Positions 18,406 to 32,690 of a stretch of 64,000 nt of DNA are shown piece after piece; the first letter of the stretch is position 1, and each line of letters opens with the position of its first letter. A program made the position numbers and the translations under genes. Origin of the DNA: Thermocrispum agreste DSM 44070 (GTDB lineage: Bacteria > Actinomycetota > Actinomycetes > Mycobacteriales > Pseudonocardiaceae). The DNA is taken from contig NZ_ATYX01000010.1 in assembly GCF_000427905.1 (NCBI RefSeq), forward strand, positions 80,499 to 144,498. The letters run 5' to 3'. Under the pieces are notes generated by a model that worked only from the letters and a program-made list of their open reading frames with translations, was not told the DNA's origin and did not search any database.

Positions 18406-19767
18406 TCAGCTCGACACAGTGGCGGCCTGCAGGGCACGCTCGTGCTCCAGCGACTGGCCGCGGGTCTCCCGGGACAGCAGCACCGCGATGATCGTCAGCG
18501 CCGAAGCGATCGCCACGTAGATGCCCACCGCGGCCTGGTTCGGGTCGTTCACGTCACCCAGCAGCGCAATGGCGATGATCGGGGCGAGCGCGCCCGCGAG
18601 CACCGAAGCCAGCTGGTAGCCGATGGAGGCGCCGGAGTAGCGCACACTGGTGCCGAACAGCTCGGAGAAGAACGCCGCCTGCGGCGAGTACATCAGCCCG
18701 TGGAACAGCAGGCCGATGGTCACCGCCAGCGCCACCGTGCCCCCGGACAGCGTGTCCAACATGCCGAAGAACACGAACGTCCACACGCCCACACCTGCCG
18801 CCCCGGCCAGGTAGAACGGCTTGCGGCCGAACCGGTCGGAGGCCAGCCCGATGAGCGGGATCAGCACCACCTGCACCGCGGACCCGATCAGCACCGCCTG
18901 GGTGCCGATGCTGCCGTCGGTGTCCAGGTAGTCCTTCAGGTAGCTGATCGAGATGACGGTGAAGATGTAGTACGAGATGTTCTCCGCCAGCCGCATGCCC
19001 ATGGCCAGCAGGATCTCCTTCGGGTAGTGCTTGACGACCTCCAGCAGCGGCTGGTGGCTGCGCTCGGCGCCTTCGGCCAGCTTGGCCTGGGTGGCGGCGA
19101 AGACCGGCGACTCCTCGATGGTCAGCCGCACCCACAGGCCGACGACCACCAGCACGGCGCTGAGCAGGAACGACACCCGCCATCCCCATGACTGGAACTG
19201 GTCTTCGCTGAGCGTGCCCTGCAGAATCCACAGCACGCCCGCGGCGAGCAGGTTGCCCGCGGGCACCCCGCCTTGCACGAACGAGGTCCAGAAACCCCGG
19301 CGCTGGTTGTGCCCGTGCTCGGCGGCCATCAGCACCGCGCCGCCCCACTCGCCACCGACCGCGAAGCCCTGGATCAGCCGGCAGGCCACCAGCAGCACCG
19401 GCGCGAGGACACCGACCTGGGCGTAGGTGGGCAGCACGCCGATGGCGAACGTCGCGCCGCCCATCAGCAGCAGGCTGAGCACCAGCATCTTCTTGCGGCC
19501 GAGGCGGTCGCCGAAGTGCCCGAACACGATGCCGCCCAGCGGCCGGGCGATGAAGCCGAGGGCGTAGACCATGAACGCGTACAGCGTGCCCTGGGTACCG
19601 CCGATCTCCTCGGCGAAGAACACGTCACCGAAGACCAGCGCGGCCGCCGACCCGAACAGGAAGAAGTCGTACCACTCGATGGTGGTGCCGATCATGCTGG
19701 CGCCGACGACTTTGCCGATTCCGGTGCGGTCGGGCTGGCCGGGCCTGGACGTACTCGCCGTACTCAT
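18406..19767 (-). CDS. MHS-family MFS symporter, probable 3-hydroxybutyrate uptake
   Basis: A 453-residue metabolite:H+ symporter (ShiA/KgtP/ProP-like). It shows TTIEWYDFFLFGSAAALVF in the first membrane segment, GHFGDRLGRKKML and RLIQGFAVGGEWGGA, all family hallmarks. ATG 19767 has AAGGGA upstream and lies 28 bases after the dehydrogenase gene, so both are in one transcript. The substrate is inferred from that neighbour. Confidence 0.85.
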   Translation of the reverse strand: MSTASTSRPGQPDRTGIGKVVGASMIGTTIEWYDFFLFGSAAALVFGDVFFAEEIGGTQGTLYAFMVYALGFIARPLGGIVFGHFGDRLGRKKMLVLSLLLMGGATFAIGVLPTYAQVGVLAPVLLVACRLIQGFAVGGEWGGAVLMAAEHGHNQRRGFWTSFVQGGVPAGNLLAAGVLWILQGTLSEDQFQSWGWRVSFLLSAVLVVVGLWVRLTIEESPVFAATQAKLAEGAERSHQPLLEVVKHYPKEILLAMGMRLAENISYYIFTVISISYLKDYLDTDGSIGTQAVLIGSAVQVVLIPLIGLASDRFGRKPFYLAGAAGVGVWTFVFFGMLDTLSGGTVALAVTIGLLFHGLMYSPQAAFFSELFGTSVRYSGASIGYQLASVLAGALAPIIAIALLGDVNDPNQAAVGIYVAIASALTIIAVLLSRETRGQSLEHERALQAATVSS

Positions 19768-19795
19768 AGCCGATCCCTTCTCGTCTGCCGTGGTG

Positions 19796-20584
19796 TCAGG
19801 TGGCGGTCCAGCCGCCGGAAATCTCGTAGGAGGAACCGCTCATCGACGCGCTGCCGGGCCCGCACAGGAACACCGCCAGCCTGGCCACCTCGGCGGGTTC
19901 GACCAGCCGCTTCACCGGCGTGCGGGCCAGCAGCACGTCGTCCAGCACCTGTTCTTCCGGGATCCCGTGGGTGCGGGCCTGGTCCGCCAGCTGCCGCTGC
20001 ACCAGCGGGGTCCGCACATACCCGGGGCAGATCGTGTTGGAGGTGATGCCGCGCGGGGCACCCTCCACGGCCAGCACCTTGGACAGCCCTTCCAGCGCGT
20101 GCTTGGCGGTGACGTAGCCGGCCTTGAAGGCGGAGGCCCGCAGCCCGTGCACGCTGGAGATGTGCACGAACCTGCCCCAGCGGCGCCGTTGCATGACCGG
20201 CAGCACCGCCCGGGCCAGCGCGAACGGGGTCTCCACCATCACCCGCAACATCGAGCCGAACACCGCGGGCTCGAACTCCGGCACCGGGGCGACGTGCTGG
20301 AATCCGGCGTTGTTGATCACCACGTCGACACCGTCCAGCGGGAGCTCCGCCACCACGTCCCTCTCGGCCAGGTCGGCCACGACCGGTTCGCCGCCGACGG
20401 CGTCGGCGACCGCGCGGGCACCGTCCGCGTCGCGATCGACCACGACCACCTCGGCACCGGCTGCGGCGAAGGCTTCCGCGCACGCGCGGCCGATACCGCT
20501 GGCGGCGCCGGTCACCAGGGCACGGTGACCGGACAGGTCGGCTACGGGGGCTTCGACATCGTTGGCGGGTACCTCGGCCGTCAT
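19796..20584 (-). CDS. 3-hydroxybutyrate dehydrogenase (short-chain dehydrogenase)
   Basis: NAD-dependent oxidation of D-3-hydroxybutyrate to acetoacetate. The 262-residue SDR has the Rossmann motif TGAASGIG, NNAG (INNAGFQHVAPV), the catalytic Ser in HISSVHGLRAS, and Tyr/Lys in YVTAKHALEG. NNAGFQHVAP, SVHGL and YVTAKH are typical of bacterial BdhA proteins. The frame stays open past the start into the regulator gene; ATG 20584 (MTAEVPANDV) is chosen because it fits the SDR length. The preceding gene encodes a PucR-type regulator and the next a carboxylate-type symporter, which fits a hydroxybutyrate-use operon. Confidence 0.85.
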   Translation of the reverse strand: MTAEVPANDVEAPVADLSGHRALVTGAASGIGRACAEAFAAAGAEVVVVDRDADGARAVADAVGGEPVVADLAERDVVAELPLDGVDVVINNAGFQHVAPVPEFEPAVFGSMLRVMVETPFALARAVLPVMQRRRWGRFVHISSVHGLRASAFKAGYVTAKHALEGLSKVLAVEGAPRGITSNTICPGYVRTPLVQRQLADQARTHGIPEEQVLDDVLLARTPVKRLVEPAEVARLAVFLCGPGSASMSGSSYEISGGWTAT

Positions 20585-20649
20585 GGCTGGGAAGGCTACG
20601 GAGATCACCCAACGGCGGCCATGTGCCGCCGACACACAGAATTCGCTGA

Positions 20650-22473
20650 TCAGTGGGGTCCGACCCCATCGTCGAACGATTCCCGCAGCCGCCACAGCCG
20701 TAGCGCCAGCCGAAGATCCAGCACGCGCGCCGGTTCCCGCCACCCGTGGCCGAGCAACGTGGTGATCCGGTCCAGGCGTTGCGCCACCGTGTTCGGGTGG
20801 ATGTGCAGCCTCCTGCTCACCGCGGTCGCGCTGCCGGACTCCTCGAACCAGCAGTCCAGGGTGGCGGCCAGCTCGGTGCCGCGCGCCTGGTCGTAGTCCA
20901 GCAGCGGACCGATCGTCTGGCGCATGAAGTCGTCCAGCTCCGCGGGGCCGGAATGGCCGAGCAGCAGCCTGGCGAACCCCAGATGCGCCTGGTCGGCGAC
21001 CTGCCCCGCGCGGCCGAGGGCGAGCAGGGCACGCTCGCACTGCCGGGCTTCGCGATAGGCACCTGTCCACGCCGTCACCGTGGTGACCGGACCTGCCACC
21101 CCCACCGTGACCGGACCCAGCCGCTGCTGAATCGTGCCGCCCACGCGCAAGGCGTCGTCACCGGGCAGGGCAAGGACCATGCTTCCCTGACGGGTGCCGG
21201 ACAAACCGCCGGACTGGGCGGCGAGCCGGGCGGCCTCCCGCTGCGCGCGGGTACGGTCGGCGTCGCCGACGTCCACCACCGCCAGCACCATCGGCTCGTC
21301 GACCCGGACACCGTGCCTGCGCGCCCGGACGCGGAGCAGCGCCGGATCGGCGGGAGGCTCGGCCAGAAGGTCGTCGAGCAGGTCGGCGCGCACTCGGTCC
21401 TCGGCCTCGGCCACCGCCCGCAACACCATGCGCAGCAGCGCGGTCACCATGGCACCGCGCTCGAGCGTTCGCTGTTCGGCCAGATCGAGGCCGGGCCGGC
21501 CGTTGACCAGCAAGGTGGCGAGGTGGTCACCGCCCGCGGTGGCCGCGGCGATCCACTGCCCGCCGGTCAGCTGCACCGCATGACCGGTGGCCTGTGCCTC
21601 GTGCACCGACTCGGCAGGAATCTGCGGGTCGTCGGGCTCGCACACCTCGACCTTCGCGTCCAGCGCTTCGCTCAGCACGCCTGCCACGTCGTTGGAGTCG
21701 CCGCCGCGCAGCAGCACCCCGGTGAGCTTGTCGTGCACATCGGCGGCCATCTCCACTGCCGCCGAATGCTCGCGAAGCCGCTTGTTGGTCTGCATGACCT
21801 GCTCGAACAGCCGGGCGTTCTCCAGCGCGATCGCGGCATGCGCGGCGAACGACGACAGCAGCTGCACCTCCTCCGCCGGAAACGGCCGAGGGGTGCGGTT
21901 CGCCGCCAGCAGGGCGCCGATGACGCGCCCGCTGACCGTCATGGGCACGCCGAGGATCGCGCGGATGCTCTCGTCAGCGACGGCTTCGTCGATGTACGGG
22001 CGGTGCTCGAAGCGATCGTCGGCGTGGTAGTCCGGTGTGGCGTACGGCTGGCCGGTCTGGGCGACAAGGCCGAGCAGCCCGGTGCCCAGCGGCAGCCGCA
22101 GGTTGGCGAACGCGTCGGAGACCGACCCCTCGGTGACGCGGATGTAGGCCGCACCCTCCGACTCCACGTTGAGGCCCAGGTAGGCGATGTCGGTACCGAG
22201 CAGCTGCCGTGCCCGGCGCACGATTGCCCGCAGGATCTGGTTCAGGTCGCGGATGGCCGTGAGGTCGTTGGCCGTCTCGTACAACGCGGACAGCTGGGCC
22301 TCCCGTTTGCGCTGCCGCTCCAGGGTGTCGCGGACGTGCAGGGCACGCGGCAGCATTTCCCGCAGCCGCGCCGCCGCCGGGTCACCACGCTGCTCGGCGT
22401 CGACGACCAGCCGCTCGAACTCCTCCCGGGGAGCCTGCTCGTACAGCAAGTCGAGAAACGTCCGTGCGGTCAT
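20650..22473 (-). CDS. GAF-domain PucR/CdaR-type transcriptional regulator
   Basis: A 607-residue regulator. Residues about 55-235 form a GAF domain (RQLLGTDIAYLGLNVESEG ... FPAEEVQLLSSFAAHAAIAL), the middle is a PucR-like region, and the C-terminus carries the HTH_30 helix-turn-helix (TAVSRRLHIHPNTVAQRLDRI at about 555-580). It is first in the transcript with the dehydrogenase (66 bases downstream) and the symporter, so it is probably their local regulator, responding to a small ligand bound by the GAF domain. Confidence 0.85.
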   Translation of the reverse strand: MTARTFLDLLYEQAPREEFERLVVDAEQRGDPAAARLREMLPRALHVRDTLERQRKREAQLSALYETANDLTAIRDLNQILRAIVRRARQLLGTDIAYLGLNVESEGAAYIRVTEGSVSDAFANLRLPLGTGLLGLVAQTGQPYATPDYHADDRFEHRPYIDEAVADESIRAILGVPMTVSGRVIGALLAANRTPRPFPAEEVQLLSSFAAHAAIALENARLFEQVMQTNKRLREHSAAVEMAADVHDKLTGVLLRGGDSNDVAGVLSEALDAKVEVCEPDDPQIPAESVHEAQATGHAVQLTGGQWIAAATAGGDHLATLLVNGRPGLDLAEQRTLERGAMVTALLRMVLRAVAEAEDRVRADLLDDLLAEPPADPALLRVRARRHGVRVDEPMVLAVVDVGDADRTRAQREAARLAAQSGGLSGTRQGSMVLALPGDDALRVGGTIQQRLGPVTVGVAGPVTTVTAWTGAYREARQCERALLALGRAGQVADQAHLGFARLLLGHSGPAELDDFMRQTIGPLLDYDQARGTELAATLDCWFEESGSATAVSRRLHIHPNTVAQRLDRITTLLGHGWREPARVLDLRLALRLWRLRESFDDGVGPH

Positions 22474-22658
22474 CCGAGCAGGCTAGGGCGAGATCCCCCG
22501 ATCGAGCGAGGGTTCGGAAAAAAGGCCACCGCTCCGGCCTAGCGCGGGCGTCTGCCGCAACGCGCGTGCTCACCCCCAGCCATCCGTTCCCGGATCGGAC
22601 GGGTCTGGGCCGGCCGCACGGAAACAGGCGGCGAAAGCGGCCCGAACACAACGCAGGG

Positions 22659-22722
22659 CCCGAGACGACAACGGCCCCCAACACGACACAGAACCCGAGA
22701 CGACAACGGCCCCCAACACGAC
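22659..22722. repeat. 29-nt direct repeat, two copies
   Basis: Identical 29-base copies at 22659-22687 and 22694-22722, period 35, built from CCGAGACGACAACGG and a C-run. They sit between the regulator gene and the rpoC terminator in a 294-base gene-free interval. Confidence 0.8.
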
Positions 22723-22753
22723 GAAGGGCCCGGGTTCGCCCCGGGCCCTTCGT
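22721..22753 (-). terminator. rpoC terminator hairpin
   Basis: Perfect 14-bp stem (22721-22734 with 22740-22753, ACGAAGGGCCCGGG) and loop TTCGC, 15 bases past the rpoC stop. Very stable, but without a U-tract on the minus strand. Confidence 0.75.
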
Positions 22754-22767
22754 GACGTGACGCTCGG

Positions 22768-26682
<3,915 letters not shown>

Positions 26683-26727
26683 GCGTCGTTCCTTCTTCCC
26701 TGGTGGGTTGTAGCGGCTAGGGGCTTG

Positions 26728-29700
26728 TCAGTGCATGACGTCGTCGACCGACGGCGATTCCGGGCGGTTGAGGTTGATGCCCAGGTTCGCCGCGGCCCGC
26801 TCCAGGTCCTCGTCCTCGGAGTCGCGCATCTCGATGGCGGCCCCGTCCGAAGACAGCACCTCGACGTTGAGGCACAGCGATTGCAGCTCCTTGAGCAGCA
26901 CCTTGAACGACTCCGGGATGCCTGGCTCGGGGATGTTCTCCCCCTTGACGATCGCCTCGTACACCTTGACGCGGCCTACCACGTCGTCCGACTTGATCGT
27001 CAGCAGTTCCTGCAGCGAGTAGGCGGCGCCGTAGGCCTGCATGGCCCAGCACTCCATCTCGCCGAACCGCTGACCGCCGAACTGGGCCTTACCACCCAGC
27101 GGCTGCTGGGTGATCATCGAGTACGGCCCGGTCGACCGAGCGTGGATCTTGTCGTCGATCATGTGGTGCAGCTTCAGGATGTACATGTAGCCGACCGCGA
27201 CCGGCTCCGGGAACGGCTCGCCGGAGCGCCCGTCGAACAGCCGCGCCTTGCCGTCGGTGCCGACCAGGCGCTCGCCGTCGCGGTTGGGCTTGGTGCATCC
27301 CAGCAGCCCGGTGATGACTTCCTCGCTGGCACCGTCGAACACCGGGGTCGCGGTGTTGGTGCCCGGCTCGACCTCGCGCAGCTCGGGCTTGAGGTCCTTG
27401 GCCCACTCCGGGTTGCCCTCGACCTTCCAGCCCTGCGAAGCCAGCCACCCGAGGTGCAGCTCCATGATCTGGCCGATGTTCATCCGGCGCGGCACACCGT
27501 GGGTGTTCAGCACCACGTCGACCGGGGTGCCGTCCTCCATGAACGGCATGTCCTCGACCGGCAGGATCTTGCCGATGACGCCCTTGTTGCCGTGCCGGCC
27601 CGCCAGCTTGTCACCCGGCTGAATCTTCGACTTCTTCGCCACGTAGACGCGGACCAGCTGGTTGACGCCCGGCGGCAGCTCGTCGTCCTCCTCGCGGGAG
27701 AACACCCGGACGCCGATCACCTTGCCGGTCTCGCCGTGCGGCACCTTCAGCGAGGTGTCCCGAACCTCGCGGGCCTTCTCGCCGAAGATCGCGCGCAGCA
27801 GGCGCTCCTCCGGGGTCAGCTCGGTCTCACCCTTCGGCGTGACCTTACCGACCAGGATGTCGCCCGCCGTGACCTCCGCACCGATGCGCACGATGCCGCG
27901 CTCGTCCAGGTCGGCGAGAACGTCCTCGGAGACGTTCGGGATGTCCCTGGTGATCTCCTCGGCGCCCAGCTTGGTGTCGCGCGCGTCGATCTCGTGCTCC
28001 TCGATGTGGATCGAGGTCAGGATGTCGTCGCGCACCAGCCGCTCGGAGATGACGATGGCGTCCTCGTAGTTGTGGCCCTCCCACGGCATGATCGCCACGA
28101 GCAGGTTCTTGCCGAGCGCCATCTCGCCGTTCTGCGTCGACGGCCCGTCCGCGATGACCTGGCCCTTCTCCACCCGCTGGCCTTCGCTGACGATCGGCTT
28201 GTGGTTGATGCAGGTGCCCTGGTTGGAGCGCCGGAACTTGTACAGTCCGTAGCTCTTCCGCGAGCCGTCGTCGTGCATGATCGTGATCAGGTCCGCGGAG
28301 ACCTCCTCGACCACACCCGCCTGCTCGGCCTGGATGACGTCACCGGCGTCCACCGCGGCACGCAGCTCCATGCCGGTGCCGACCAGCGGCGCCTCGCTGC
28401 GCAGCAGCGGCACGGCCTGCCGCTGCATGTTGGCGCCCATCAGCGCGCGGTTGGCGTCGTCGTGCTCCAGGAACGGGATCATGGCCGTCGCCACCGACAC
28501 CATCTGGCGCGGCGAGACGTCTATGTAGTCGATCTCCATCGGGTCGATCAGCTCGACCTCACCGCCCTTGCGGCGGCCCAGCACCTTCTCCTCGACGAAG
28601 TAGCCGTTCTCGTCGACCTTGGCGTTCGCCTGGGCCTTGACGTAACGGTCCTCCTCGTCCGCGGTCAGGTAGTCGACCTGGTCGGTGACCCGGCCGTTGA
28701 CCACCTTGCGGTACGGGGTCTCGATGAAGCCGAACGGGTTGACCCGCGCGTACGAGCACAGCGAGCCGATCAGGCCGATGTTCGGGCCTTCCGGGGTCTC
28801 GATCGGGCACATCCGGCCGTAGTGGCTCGGGTGCACGTCGCGGACCTCCATGCCCGCCCGCTCACGGGACAGACCACCCGGGCCGAGCGAGTTCAGCCTG
28901 CGCTTGTGGGTCAGGCCGGCCAGCGGGTTGTTCTGGTCCATGAACTGGGACAGCTGCGAGGTGCCGAAGAACTCGCGGATCGCCGCCACCACCGGGCGGA
29001 TGTTGATCAGCGTCTGCGGCGTGATGGCCTCGACGTCCTGCGTGGTCATCCGCTCGCGCACGACCCGCTCCATGCGGGACAGGCCGACCCGGACCTGGTT
29101 CTGGATCAGCTCGCCGACCGTGCGCACCCGGCGGTTGCCGAAGTGGTCGATGTCGTCGGTCTCGACCGGCAGCTCCTGCCCGTTGGGCGCGGTGAACTTC
29201 TGCTCGCCGGCGTGCAGCCGCACCAGGTACTCGATCGTGGTGACGATGTCGTCCTCGGTCAGCGTGCCGTCGCCGTACGGCAGCTCGAGGCCGAGCTTCT
29301 TGTTGATCTTGTACCGGCCCACCCGGGCGAGGTCGTACCGCTTGGTCTTGAAGAACAGGTTCTCCAGCAGCGTCTGCGCCGACTCCTTGGTGGGCGGCTC
29401 ACCCGGACGCAGCTTGCGGTAGATGTCCAGCAGCGCCTCGTCCTGCGTGGTGGTGTGGTCCTTCTCCAGGGTCGCCATGAGCGTCTCGGAGAAGCCGAAG
29501 CGCTCCCGGATCTGCTCGTTGGTCCAGCCGAGCGCCTTCAGCAGCACGGTCACCGGCTGGCGGCGCTTGCGGTCGATGCGGACGCCGACGGTGTCGCGCT
29601 TGTCGACGTCGAACTCCAGCCACGCGCCGCGGCTCGGGATGATCTTGACGCTGAAGACATCCTTGTCCGTCGTCTTGTCGATCGCCTGATCGAAGTAGAC

Positions 29701-30207
29701 GCCGGGGGACCGGACCAGCTGCGACACCACGACACGCTCGGTGCCGTTGATGATGAAGGTGCCGCGCTCGGTCATCACCGGGAAGTCGCCCATGAAGACC
29801 GTCTGCGACTTGATCTCACCGGTGTTGTTGTTGACGAACTCCGCGGTGACGAACAGCGGAGCCGCGTACGTCATGTCCTTGTCCTTGCACTCCTCGACGG
29901 AGGCCTTCACCTCGTCGAAGCGCGGGTCGGAAAAGGACAGCGACATCGAGCCGGAGAAGTCCTCGATCGGCGAGATCTCGTTGAGGACCTCCTCGAGGCC
30001 GCCGACGGGGTTCTCCTCGCCTTCCTCGACGCGACGCTGGTACCACTCGTCGCTGCCGACGAACCACTCGAACGACCGCTTTTGGACGTCAAGCAGGTCG
30101 GGCAGGGTGAGTGGCTCGTGGATTTTGGCGAACGAAACTCGTCGCGGGGCTCCAGGAATCTCCGATGTGGTCGCAGCAGTGGCCTGATTCGCGGGAGAGA
30201 CTGCCAA
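26728..30207 (-). CDS. rpoB: RNA polymerase beta subunit, with non-consensus rifampicin-region residues
   Basis: Catalytic RNA polymerase subunit, 1159 residues, TTG start at 30207 with GGAAGGA upstream; N-terminus [16 protein letters not shown] as in other actinobacteria. The rifampicin region reads [20 protein letters not shown] followed by RLNSLGPGG. In E. coli numbering His526 and Asp516 are kept, but Ser531 is Asn (residue 439, codon 28891-28893), Ala532 is Ser, and Ser522 is Ala (residue 430). Position 531 is the best-known rifampicin-resistance site, so the enzyme may be intrinsically less sensitive. GKVTPKGE and the C-terminal [19 protein letters not shown] are standard. Confidence 0.98.
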   Translation of the reverse strand: MAVSPANQATAATTSEIPGAPRRVSFAKIHEPLTLPDLLDVQKRSFEWFVGSDEWYQRRVEEGEENPVGGLEEVLNEISPIEDFSGSMSLSFSDPRFDEVKASVEECKDKDMTYAAPLFVTAEFVNNNTGEIKSQTVFMGDFPVMTERGTFIINGTERVVVSQLVRSPGVYFDQAIDKTTDKDVFSVKIIPSRGAWLEFDVDKRDTVGVRIDRKRRQPVTVLLKALGWTNEQIRERFGFSETLMATLEKDHTTTQDEALLDIYRKLRPGEPPTKESAQTLLENLFFKTKRYDLARVGRYKINKKLGLELPYGDGTLTEDDIVTTIEYLVRLHAGEQKFTAPNGQELPVETDDIDHFGNRRVRTVGELIQNQVRVGLSRMERVVRERMTTQDVEAITPQTLINIRPVVAAIREFFGTSQLSQFMDQNNPLAGLTHKRRLNSLGPGGLSRERAGMEVRDVHPSHYGRMCPIETPEGPNIGLIGSLCSYARVNPFGFIETPYRKVVNGRVTDQVDYLTADEEDRYVKAQANAKVDENGYFVEEKVLGRRKGGEVELIDPMEIDYIDVSPRQMVSVATAMIPFLEHDDANRALMGANMQRQAVPLLRSEAPLVGTGMELRAAVDAGDVIQAEQAGVVEEVSADLITIMHDDGSRKSYGLYKFRRSNQGTCINHKPIVSEGQRVEKGQVIADGPSTQNGEMALGKNLLVAIMPWEGHNYEDAIVISERLVRDDILTSIHIEEHEIDARDTKLGAEEITRDIPNVSEDVLADLDERGIVRIGAEVTAGDILVGKVTPKGETELTPEERLLRAIFGEKAREVRDTSLKVPHGETGKVIGVRVFSREEDDELPPGVNQLVRVYVAKKSKIQPGDKLAGRHGNKGVIGKILPVEDMPFMEDGTPVDVVLNTHGVPRRMNIGQIMELHLGWLASQGWKVEGNPEWAKDLKPELREVEPGTNTATPVFDGASEEVITGLLGCTKPNRDGERLVGTDGKARLFDGRSGEPFPEPVAVGYMYILKLHHMIDDKIHARSTGPYSMITQQPLGGKAQFGGQRFGEMECWAMQAYGAAYSLQELLTIKSDDVVGRVKVYEAIVKGENIPEPGIPESFKVLLKELQSLCLNVEVLSSDGAAIEMRDSEDEDLERAAANLGINLNRPESPSVDDVMH

Positions 30208-30905
30208 GATGCGTCCTTCCGGGGACAGAAAGCGGTTGAGCAGCAGCGTTGACCTCTACAGGAGCAAGCCGAAGAGGAACGCAACTGGTCACGGTGCGGG
30301 TGTACCAACTATCTTAACGCCCTGCTTGAGGCAGCATGACAGCGGGCAGCGCAACAACTCAGTCTAGCTGGTCACAGCGGCTCTGTCGAGGAAGCTCCAC
30401 ACCCGCGTGGCTTCGAAACTCGACGGCCCGTCCGCACGGCCTGCCGTAACCGCTTCCGTGCCCAAAGCGTAGCACGTCAGGCCGGGGACGCCGTACGTCT
30501 CATCAGTCGAGCTCGGTTTGGTGTTGATCACACACAGTGACGACACGCGTCCCCACCGGCCACCCGTCCGGCCGCCTGCGATTGTCGCAACGTGTGGCCG
30601 CCTCAGCCGGCCTGGGGCGGCCGCCTGGTGCGGCTCCCGGCAGCCGCGACGGACTCCACCGACCGCGTGGCCGGGGCTTCTGCCAGCCGCCCTGCGCGGG
30701 CCGCCTCTCCCCGCACCAATTCCCTGCGGATGTCAGTAGCTGCCAGCCGCCCTGCGCGGGCCGCCTCCGGCCTGCCCGCCGGAGCAAACGCCACGGGCCG
30801 CCACCCCACAAGCAGCCACCGACCCACTCGCGGCACCCCTACAGAACCTCCGGACCCCCGCCAGGGCAACCACCACCGGCCGCCACCCCACAAGCAGCCA
30901 CCGAC
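30208..30905. other. rpoB upstream/leader interval with repeats, no gene
   Basis: A 698-base interval between rpoB and the last mce-associated gene. The likely rpoB promoter is in its left part; on the minus strand TAAGAT (around 30312-30317) resembles a -10 element, but I cannot place a convincing -35. The right half is GC-rich and holds two repeat families listed separately. Short open frames in it have atypical composition and no ribosome-binding sites. Confidence 0.5.
30679..30766. repeat. 28-nt direct repeat, two copies
   Basis: Identical 28-base copies (GCCAGCCGCCCTGCGCGGGC at the core) at 30679-30706 and 30739-30766, period 60, in the gap between the mce genes and rpoB. Confidence 0.8.
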
Positions 30906-30936
30906 CTACTCGCGGCACCCCTGCGGAACTTCCGGA
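30796..30936. repeat. 59-nt duplication of the 3' end of the mce-associated gene
   Basis: 30878-30936 includes the last codons and stop of the mce-associated gene. 30796-30854 is a second copy differing at four positions, with the stop codon lost. Period 82. It looks like a local tandem duplication of the gene's end. Confidence 0.8.
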
Positions 30937-31913
30937 TCCTCGCCGGTGTCACCGCCGTGGATCTCCAGGTCGGCGATCTTCCACTGGTCGTCCACCAGCC
31001 GGGCCGTCACGGCGAGCGAGCCGGAGCTCTTCTCGGTCTGCCCCGCGGACTTGCGCTCCCACATGTTCTCCACGAACACGATGGCGCGCGCGGTGTCGTC
31101 GGTCAGCGCGGTGACCGCGCTGTAGGACACCTTGGTCGCCGACACCGTCTTCTGCTTCGGCGCCTGCTTCTGGATCGCGCAGTTGAGCGTGGCGAACTGC
31201 TTGCGCAGCTTGTCCGACGCCAGCAGCTCGTTCACCTCGTCGTCGCGGCCGTCCAGGTCGCGGTAGTCGTAGGTGAACAGCGTCTCGACCGCCGCGTCGA
31301 TCTCCTTCTTGGCCTGGCTGGTGGTGATCGGATCGATCTGCGCTTTGTTCCCGATCAGGTCCGCCGCGGAGTAGTACTGCCACGCCGCGATGCCGGCGAA
31401 CGCGGCGAACACCACCGCGGCCACCACGGCCGTCCAGAACGGCACGCGCCGCGAGCTGCCGGACTCCCGCTGTTTGCGGGCAGTGACCCGCCGCACGCTC
31501 GCAGGCTCAGCGGTGGTGTCGACGTCCTCTTCCTTGGTGGGCCGCAACCTCCCGGTGTCCCTGGACTTGGACCGGGGCACCCGGCGTGGCTCCGGTTCCG
31601 CCAGCTCGGCGGCTCGGTCGTCCACCTCGGCGGCTCGGGCTTCCGGTTCGGCTCCCTCGGCTGCCGCCTGCTCCTCGACGGGCTCCGCGCTCGCCCCGGC
31701 GGCCTTGGCGTCAGCGGTGGGCGTTTCCTCCGCGCCCACCGCCTCGGTGGTGCGCGCAGCGGTCTCCTCGGTGCCGGTGAGGTCCTCCAGCTGCGCCGAG
31801 TACGGCGCGGGCCGCGGCCGCGGGCTCGGCTTGCCCCCGCCGGGCTTGCGGCGCCCGGCGACGTGCGGGCGACGCGTCGGGTAAGGGCTGGGACGGCGAC
31901 GTGGTGTGGGCAC
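30906..31913 (-). CDS. Mce-associated membrane protein (long form)
   Basis: A 335-residue protein. The first 160 residues are cytosolic, low-complexity, Ala/Glu/Arg/Pro-rich; one membrane segment lies at about 165-187 (TAVVAAVVFAAFAGIAAW); the rest is a small extracytoplasmic domain with YYSAADLIG..., two cysteines (TLNCAIQ and the final QGCRE) and the Mas-type pattern of tandem mce-associated genes. It is the last gene of the mce operon, six bases behind the shorter homologue. Mas proteins are thought to stabilise Mce complexes. Confidence 0.8.
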   Translation of the reverse strand: MPTPRRRPSPYPTRRPHVAGRRKPGGGKPSPRPRPAPYSAQLEDLTGTEETAARTTEAVGAEETPTADAKAAGASAEPVEEQAAAEGAEPEARAAEVDDRAAELAEPEPRRVPRSKSRDTGRLRPTKEEDVDTTAEPASVRRVTARKQRESGSSRRVPFWTAVVAAVVFAAFAGIAAWQYYSAADLIGNKAQIDPITTSQAKKEIDAAVETLFTYDYRDLDGRDDEVNELLASDKLRKQFATLNCAIQKQAPKQKTVSATKVSYSAVTALTDDTARAIVFVENMWERKSAGQTEKSSGSLAVTARLVDDQWKIADLEIHGGDTGEDPEVPQGCRE

Positions 31914-31919
31914 GAGTCG

Positions 31920-32576
31920 TCACTCCGATCCGCTGCTGGCGATGCTGGGGGCGGGGGCGAAGTTGTCCACCTTCCACTCGTCACCGACCAGCCGAAGCTG
32001 GGTGACCAGTCGAAGCGGGATCGTCCCCAGCGTCTTGCCGTCCTTGATCTTGCTGGCGTGCACGGCGGCGACGACCTCGGCCGTGGACGGCTCGAGCCGG
32101 GCGATGCCGATGTCGAGAATCTGGACGCTGGTGTCGAGCTTCTCCTTGACGATCAGTTTGCGCGCGTTCGGCCACCCCGCCTCGGTCGCCGCGTTGAACT
32201 CGTCGGTCGACATCGCCCGCTGCGCTTGGCGGGCCTTGTCCGGGTTGGCGTGGTCGAACGCGGAATAGGCCACGACCGCCCGGCGTGCGGTGTCCAGCAC
32301 CGCCTGCCTGGTCTGCGCCGCCTCGTACTCGGTCGACGACATCGTGGTCCACCACAGGATTCCGAAGACCACGGCGGCGATCAGCGCGACCACCGCCACC
32401 CCGCCCGCAACGAACACCGCGGTCCTGGACGGCTCCGGCCGCCGCTCGGCCTTGTCCACCAGGATCCGCCGGCCGGCTTTCCGGTCGGTCCGCTCGCCGT
32501 CCGCAGCGACCGGGTCGACGGGCTCGCCGGCGGGCTCGTGCCGCCCGCCGTCGGCGTCGGTCCTGTCGTGTGTCAT
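31920..32576 (-). CDS. Mce-associated membrane protein (short form)
   Basis: A 218-residue protein: about 50 charged cytosolic residues, a membrane segment (VFVAGGVAVVALIAAVVFGI, residues 54-73) and an extracytoplasmic domain resembling its longer neighbour (TRQAVLDTARRAVVAYSAFD). It begins 114 bases behind mceF. Role as for Mas proteins of mycobacteria, inferred from position and architecture. Confidence 0.8.
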   Translation of the reverse strand: MTHDRTDADGGRHEPAGEPVDPVAADGERTDRKAGRRILVDKAERRPEPSRTAVFVAGGVAVVALIAAVVFGILWWTTMSSTEYEAAQTRQAVLDTARRAVVAYSAFDHANPDKARQAQRAMSTDEFNAATEAGWPNARKLIVKEKLDTSVQILDIGIARLEPSTAEVVAAVHASKIKDGKTLGTIPLRLVTQLRLVGDEWKVDNFAPAPSIASSGSE

Positions 32577-32690
32577 TCCTCAATCCCTGCTCCGGCTGCC
32601 GCATCAGGGTACGGCCGTGCCTGTTTTCTCGACGTCAATGGCGGTCACCGTGCGCCTGCCCGGCCGACCGTTCCGCCCGTTCGGGGGAGG

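Noticed and set aside
30364..30546. A 60-codon leader peptide gene before rpoB.
   Set aside because: No ribosome-binding site and no conserved features; it lies in an interval that is probably only promoter and leader.
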